DNA of 7,925 bases from positions 1 to 7,925 of the forward strand of contig CAXBOY010000121.1 in assembly GCA_963977405.1 (NCBI GenBank), written 5' to 3'. Position 1 is the stretch's first letter. Every line of letters starts with the position of its first letter. This DNA comes from UBA5078 sp963977405. GTDB taxonomy: Bacteria > Pseudomonadota > Gammaproteobacteria > Pseudomonadales > Pseudohongiellaceae. Positions 5,491 through 7,925 of this stretch are shown piece by piece. Both the position numbers and the translations under genes were made by a program. Below the pieces are notes generated by a model. That model worked only from the letters and a program-made list of their open reading frames with translations, searched no databases and had not been told where the DNA came from.

Positions 5491-6159
5491 CTCCGGAAAA
5501 CGCGGCTCCAAAGTCGCCAATCTCGGCAGGTCTTGCGGCCTGTCCACATCCCAGCGCGGCGCTAACTCTAACCAAGACAAACCCGCCTCCCTGAGATTTT
5601 GGCGAGTCTTCGCCATGACCTCCGCCTCCCCCCAGGGCACCTGCGCGAACAGACACTCCGGTACAATGCGCAAGCCCAACAGCACATAGCCCCCATCCTC
5701 CGCCGGCCCAAATACAATCTGCTCACCGGACTCCAAAGCCTCAAGTGCTTGCTCTAGATAGCCAGCATCCACAGATGCACAGTCAGCTCCTACCAACACG
5801 ACGTATTGGCTGCCCATTAATAGCTGCTGTGCGGTGAACGCCATTCGCTCACCCAAGCCCTCGCCTACTTGCGCATATATATTCTTTTTATTACAAATAG
5901 ATAGAAATAATTCATCATGTTCTTTATTAACATAAGAGGACGTATCCGCCCGCGCCACCCACAGCGTTACCGGACACAGTCGCGATTCAGTCAGATTGCT
6001 AAACACGTAGCAAATCAATGCCTTATGCAAAGATAAGGCTCCGTCCAACCCAAGCACCGCTTGCATGCGCGTTTTTACCTTACCTCGCACTGGCTCCTTG
6101 GCAAACAGCGCCACCACTCCACGTTCATAAGAATACTCAATTTTATTATTTTGATTCAT
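5485..6159 (-). CDS. TIGR04282-family transferase (DUF2064, CofC-like; 'transferase 1, rSAM/selenodomain-associated')
   Basis: This is a GT-A-fold, nucleotidyltransferase-like protein related to CofC; substrate unknown. The 224 residues carry the expected motifs in order: ALFAKEPVRGKVKTRM (17-32), the nucleotide-binding entry; VGEGLGERM (98-106); YVVLVGADC (119-127), the family GxD metal/nucleotide motif, here followed by AS rather than the usual P; IVFGPAEDGGYVLLGLR (148-164); VPWGEAEVMAKT (174-185); and WDVDRPQDLPRL (203-214). I use the ATG at 6159 rather than an adjacent TTG at 6162, because AGGT lies six bases upstream. It is four bases downstream of the GT2-like gene, so the two are surely co-transcribed. 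Codons about 73-98 are markedly AT-rich compared with the rest. The radical-SAM/selenodomain partner that names the family is not in the window. Confidence 0.9.
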   Translation of the reverse strand: MNQNNKIEYSYERGVVALFAKEPVRGKVKTRMQAVLGLDGALSLHKALICYVFSNLTESRLCPVTLWVARADTSSYVNKEHDELFLSICNKKNIYAQVGEGLGERMAFTAQQLLMGSQYVVLVGADCASVDAGYLEQALEALESGEQIVFGPAEDGGYVLLGLRIVPECLFAQVPWGEAEVMAKTRQNLREAGLSWLELAPRWDVDRPQDLPRLATLEPRFPEY

Positions 6160-6163
6160 CAAC

Positions 6164-6853
6164 TTACCTAGCCTTCTTCATGTACATGCCGTGTAGAGTT
6201 TGAGGAGAAACACCTAGACTGTACAGCAGCCTAATCCACCACATCAGCACTACTGTGCGCCCCACTCCATGTGCCTCCCAACGGCGGCTAGACGTTACTA
6301 CCTTACTGCCCAGACACAGGGGCCGAGCCAGGCGACGCAAGGTTTTACTGATGGCGACATCTTCCATCAAGGGGAGCTCCCCATAGCCACCGATAGCTTC
6401 AAAGACACTGCGCCGAACGAAGATGGCTTGGTCGCCCGTAGCCACCCCGGAGACACGGGAACGTAAGTTGATCATGTACTCGATCACCCGGAAGGACCAG
6501 CGCTGCCCACTGAGCCTGACATCGAAGCGCCCCCAAAGCGTAGAGTCTCTCGCGAACCCCTCTTGCAGCAGTTCCATCGCGTCATCAGGCAAGCGTGTGT
6601 CTATATGCAGGAACAGGAATATCTCGCCACTGGCTCTTGCCGCCCCAACATTCATTTGCCGTGCCCTGCCCGGCTCACTGACTAGCCAACGATCTAGCAA
6701 CCCAGCAAAACTCGCAGCACTGGTCGCATCGCCGCTTCCATCCACTACGATGATCTCATGACCAAGCTCGCGCAGCCCCTGCAGAAGTGGGAGATGGGTG
6801 GCGAGGGCCTGCGCCTCGTTGAAGACGGGGATGATAATGCTGATTTTCTTCAT
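6164..6853 (-). CDS. TIGR04283-family glycosyltransferase (GT2-like; 'transferase 2, rSAM/selenodomain-associated')
   Basis: This is a family 2-type glycosyltransferase; donor and acceptor are unknown. The 229 residues begin MKKISIIIPVFNEAQAL, the GT-A nucleotide-binding strand, then EIIVVDGSGDATS (33-45) and SEPGRARQMNVGAARASGEI (59-78). The metal-site region is FLHIDTRLPDD (81-91, HxDT in place of DxD). GDQAIFVRRSVFEAIGGY (140-157) and PLMEDVAISKTLRR (161-174, catalytic-type ED) follow, and a hydrophobic stretch near 199-213 may touch the membrane. All are standard for the family. The ATG at 6853 has no recognisable Shine-Dalgarno, but the family begins here and no better start exists. It is first in a two-gene unit with the TIGR04282 gene. 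These two families are commonly found together, often near ArsS-like radical SAM genes. Confidence 0.92.
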   Translation of the reverse strand: MKKISIIIPVFNEAQALATHLPLLQGLRELGHEIIVVDGSGDATSAASFAGLLDRWLVSEPGRARQMNVGAARASGEIFLFLHIDTRLPDDAMELLQEGFARDSTLWGRFDVRLSGQRWSFRVIEYMINLRSRVSGVATGDQAIFVRRSVFEAIGGYGELPLMEDVAISKTLRRLARPLCLGSKVVTSSRRWEAHGVGRTVVLMWWIRLLYSLGVSPQTLHGMYMKKAR

Positions 6854-6925
6854 GTAATTCAGGAGTAGCGTTGCACAATGAAACGGGTTTCTTGCCGAAT
6901 CGGCCCTGCCCGCTGTGTGTCTAGG

Positions 6926-6954
6926 ATTCTATGCCAGACACCAATAAATTACAC
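6926..6954 (-). promoter_or_regulatory. Weak sigma-70-like promoter for the transferase pair
   Basis: On the minus strand TAGAAT (5/6 of the -10 consensus; bases 6931-6926) lies 17 bases after GTGTAA (3/6 of -35; bases 6954-6949). It is about 70-100 bases upstream of the GT2-like gene. The -35 is poor, so this is only the best candidate in the stretch. Confidence 0.25.
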
Positions 6955-7006
6955 TCGCGAGGCATCAGCAAAAGCGCCGCTTAAGAGACCATGCTCCGCT
7001 TTCCTG

Positions 7007-7022
7007 AGTGACTGCAGTCACT
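7007..7022. repeat. Perfect 16-bp palindrome, possible operator
   Basis: AGTGACTGCAGTCACT is perfectly self-complementary. As RNA it would be only a six-pair stem with a TGCA loop and no T tract, so a dimeric regulator site is as likely as a hairpin. It lies about 155 bases upstream of the GT2-like gene start (minus strand) and about 225 bases upstream of the predicted start site for the plus-strand leader. Confidence 0.4.
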
Positions 7023-7150
7023 TCGAGATGCGAAAGCTGCGTAGGAGTGCACAAAAGCGCTAAAACAACCCAATTTCAACCCCTAAAGGGCTATCAACCT
7101 GAAAGCGAAAGCAGGATAATGTGCGCCCTGTCAAGGGGTAGGAAGCACGC

Positions 7151-7184
7151 CATACTTAAACGCGTTAAGCGTGGGTTAAGTGTG
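7151..7184. repeat. Long bulged hairpin, candidate RNA element
   Basis: CATACTTAA (7151-7159) pairs with TTAAGTGTG (7176-7184), nine pairs including one G-T. Inside it ACGC (7160-7163) pairs with GCGT (7169-7172), leaving a GTTAA loop and a GGG bulge. It is not followed by a T tract. It could be part of an unannotated small RNA or a protein-binding dyad. Confidence 0.35.
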
Positions 7185-7212
7185 AGGAAGTCAGACTGTT
7201 ACTATCCGATAA

Positions 7213-7228
7213 TGGCGCAAGGATCGCT
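7213..7228 (+). promoter_or_regulatory. Possible sigma-54 promoter upstream of the orphan gene
   Basis: TGGCGCAAGGATCGCT keeps GG-N10-GC and matches 9 of 12 conserved positions of TGGCACG-N4-TTGCT, less well than the two flagellar promoters in the window. A T-rich stretch follows. TCCGATAA just upstream (7205-7212) matches 7 of 8 positions of a sigma-28 -10 box, with a poor -35 (GGAAGTCA at 7186-7193). GATAAT within it could also be a sigma-70 -10. Which is used, if any, is undecided. Confidence 0.3.
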
Positions 7229-7300
7229 TTTAATTATTTATCGCTCACGGGGTAAGAAAACGGCCACTATACCGTTCTCACTTCCAGAAGGAGTAAAAAC

Positions 7301-7369
7301 CTGATCTTCGGGCTGGCTAAAAGCCGCAGCCATTCACAAAGGCATCATCCCGACCTTTGCATCGATCAG
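7301..7369 (+). ncRNA. Candidate structured leader (three-way junction) ahead of the orphan gene
   Basis: CTGATC (7301-7306) pairs with GATCAG (7364-7369) and encloses two hairpins. The first is GGCTGGCT, loop AAA, AGCC-GC-AGCC (7311-7331), with a two-base bulge. The second is CAAAGG, an 11-base loop, then CCTTTG (7337-7359). The closing stem ends 13 bases before the ATG at 7383. A further imperfect stem, GA-A-AACGG with CCGTT-C-TC, lies at 7256-7279. The layout resembles riboswitch-style leaders, but I do not recognise a known class; c-di-GMP-I, TPP, purine, cobalamin and fluoride consensus elements were considered and not matched. Confidence 0.35.
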
Positions 7370-7382
7370 ACCTGTAACAGCA

Positions 7383-7622
7383 ATGAACGTTGAAAACTTT
7401 TATATTATTGCCACAGCACCAAACGAGCCTTCACTGCAGGTAAACATCTCCGGCCCCTATCTTACTAGGCAGGCGGCAGAGGCAGACCTAAGTGCCGCCA
7501 TTGGCGAAGCAGTTGGTCTAGACCCCGCAGCTAAGGAATACGAGTACAAGATTTCGAAGATCGCCTGCCAAAAGCCTGGCGTGATTCAACATATGGCCTG
7601 TCACATGGGCCAACGGCTCTAG
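7383..7622 (+). CDS. Hypothetical protein, 79 residues
   Basis: I do not recognise this family. The product is a small, mildly acidic-to-neutral soluble protein. It starts MNVENFYIIATAPNEP, has a probable beta strand (LQVNISGPY), an alanine-rich helix (TRQAAEADLSAAIGEAVG, about 28-45) and a KEYEYKISKIACQ strand. The end contains two cysteines and two histidines in IACQKPGVIQHMACHMGQ (C62, H70, C73, H74), which might bind metal. Composition and codon choice look coding. There is no good ribosome site before the ATG; the frame stays open upstream to a TGA at 7302 but offers no ATG, GTG or TTG. The start sits just after a predicted structured leader. It is 88 bases upstream of the AP2-like gene on the same strand. 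Confidence 0.6.
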   Translation: MNVENFYIIATAPNEPSLQVNISGPYLTRQAAEADLSAAIGEAVGLDPAAKEYEYKISKIACQKPGVIQHMACHMGQRL

Positions 7623-7710
7623 GCTTACTCGTCTAGTTAAATAGTCAGTTTCGGGGAAAACTTAAAAGACCCTTATAGCGATGGGTTATTGAATCGAGAG
7701 AGAGGTTTTT

Positions 7711-7925
7711 GTGAAAAAACTGGATCCGCTTCACCACATCAGCATCATTGAGTCTCGCGGCACCAACTGCGCGTGGGTTCGTATTAAATACGACGAAAAA
7801 AGCTTCCAAGAGTCCTTCCCCTTCAAGAAATACGGCGGAAAGGACAAAGCCATCAAAGCCGCCACTAAAAAGCGCGACGAAGAAGGCAAGAAGATCTACG
7901 GCGAGAACTGGCCATTTACCAAGTT
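7711..7925 (+). CDS. AP2-domain-like small protein, N-terminal 71 codons (runs off right edge)
   Basis: The frame begins with GTG at 7711, the only start codon after an in-frame TGA at 7690, and has AGAGG five bases upstream. The visible product is lysine-rich and starts MKKLDPLHHISIIESRG. Residues about 20-65 read CAWVRIKYDEKSFQESFPF, then KKYGGKDKAIKAATKKRDEE. This fits the bacterial/phage AP2 pattern of W-x-x-R-I strands, a strand with SF..SF, KYGG, and an amphipathic helix with AA...RDE. AP2 domains are DNA-binding; bacterial ones often occur in phage- or homing-endonuclease-linked proteins, but stand-alone small ones exist too. The C-terminus is outside the window, so fusion to a nuclease cannot be excluded. 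The AP2 call rests on pattern resemblance only. Confidence 0.6.
   Translation, partial: MKKLDPLHHISIIESRGTNCAWVRIKYDEKSFQESFPFKKYGGKDKAIKAATKKRDEEGKKIYGENWPFTK

Larger units (their letters stand above)
6854..7382. other. Intergenic region of about 530 bases with several inverted repeats, no convincing gene
   Basis: Short open frames here, such as plus 6878-7063 and 7008-7304, lack ribosome sites and have implausible Cys/Arg/Ser-rich products. I see no tRNA or rRNA. The stretch contains a GCCGA-A-TCGGC palindrome (6894-6904), a 16-base perfect palindrome (7007-7022), a long hairpin (7151-7184), promoter-like motifs near 7205-7228 and a multi-stem leader (7256-7369). Confidence 0.6.

Noticed and set aside
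7008..7304. Plus-strand 98-codon open frame in the intergenic region
   Set aside because: GTG start within the palindrome, no ribosome site, Arg/Ser/Cys-rich product without domain character, and it covers the inverted repeats.
7301..7369. c-di-GMP-I (GEMM) riboswitch, tempting because of the nearby flagellar and PilZ genes
   Set aside because: The conserved GEMM core segments (GCAAA-type junction and CCUAA-type receptor) are not present; only the two-hairpins-on-a-stem outline is shared.
1..7925. CRISPR arrays, insertion sequences, tRNA or rRNA genes
   Set aside because: No regularly spaced repeats, transposase-like frames, terminal inverted repeats with target duplications, or tRNA-like cloverleaf with CCA were seen.

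Overview
The window is a polar-flagellum gene cluster from a gammaproteobacterium, followed by a pair of transferase genes and a sparsely coding accessory end. The gammaproteobacterial call rests on three things: the gene order flgA-flgM-flgN-flgZ, known from Pseudomonas; divergent sigma-54 (RpoN) promoters of -24/-12 type in front of flgB and flgA; and a FliA (sigma-28) type promoter in front of flgM. Together these fit the RpoN/FliA hierarchy of Pseudomonas- and Vibrio-like polar flagella. GC content is moderate, roughly 50-55% by eye. A marine Pseudomonadales/Cellvibrionales-type organism is my guess; the genus cannot be read from the sequence.

Layout. Bases 1-2495, minus strand: the rod/hook operon flgB-flgC-flgD-flgE, with flgE running off the left edge. 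Bases 2496-2944: a 449-base divergent control region with one sigma-54 promoter facing each way and a 9-bp direct repeat spaced 22 bp apart between them. Bases 2945-5477, plus strand: flgA (P-ring chaperone), flgM (anti-sigma-28), flgN (export chaperone) and flgZ (YcgR-type c-di-GMP brake). flgM has its own sigma-28-like promoter, and an intrinsic-terminator-like hairpin lies between flgM and flgN. Bases 5485-6853, minus strand and convergent with flgZ: two genes of the 'transferase 1 / transferase 2, rSAM/selenodomain-associated' families, with no radical-SAM partner in view. Bases 6854-7382: about 530 bases without a convincing gene but with several strong inverted repeats. One of these is a predicted three-way-junction leader ending just before an orphan 79-codon gene (7383-7622). 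Bases 7711-7925, plus strand: the start of a small lysine-rich protein that looks like a bacterial AP2-type DNA-binding domain, cut by the right edge.

How the genes work together. FlgB and FlgC build the proximal rod. FlgD caps and FlgE forms the hook. FlgA helps assemble the P ring in the periplasm. FlgN escorts the hook-filament junction proteins, and FlgM holds sigma-28 inactive until the hook is finished and FlgM is exported. FlgZ couples c-di-GMP to motor output. The two transferases are probably unrelated to motility.

The most interesting non-gene signals are: the structured leader at 7301-7369; the mutually exclusive hairpins between flgM and flgN; and the paired sigma-54 promoters with the helically phased direct repeat between flgB and flgA. 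I do not see a clearly novel multi-gene system.
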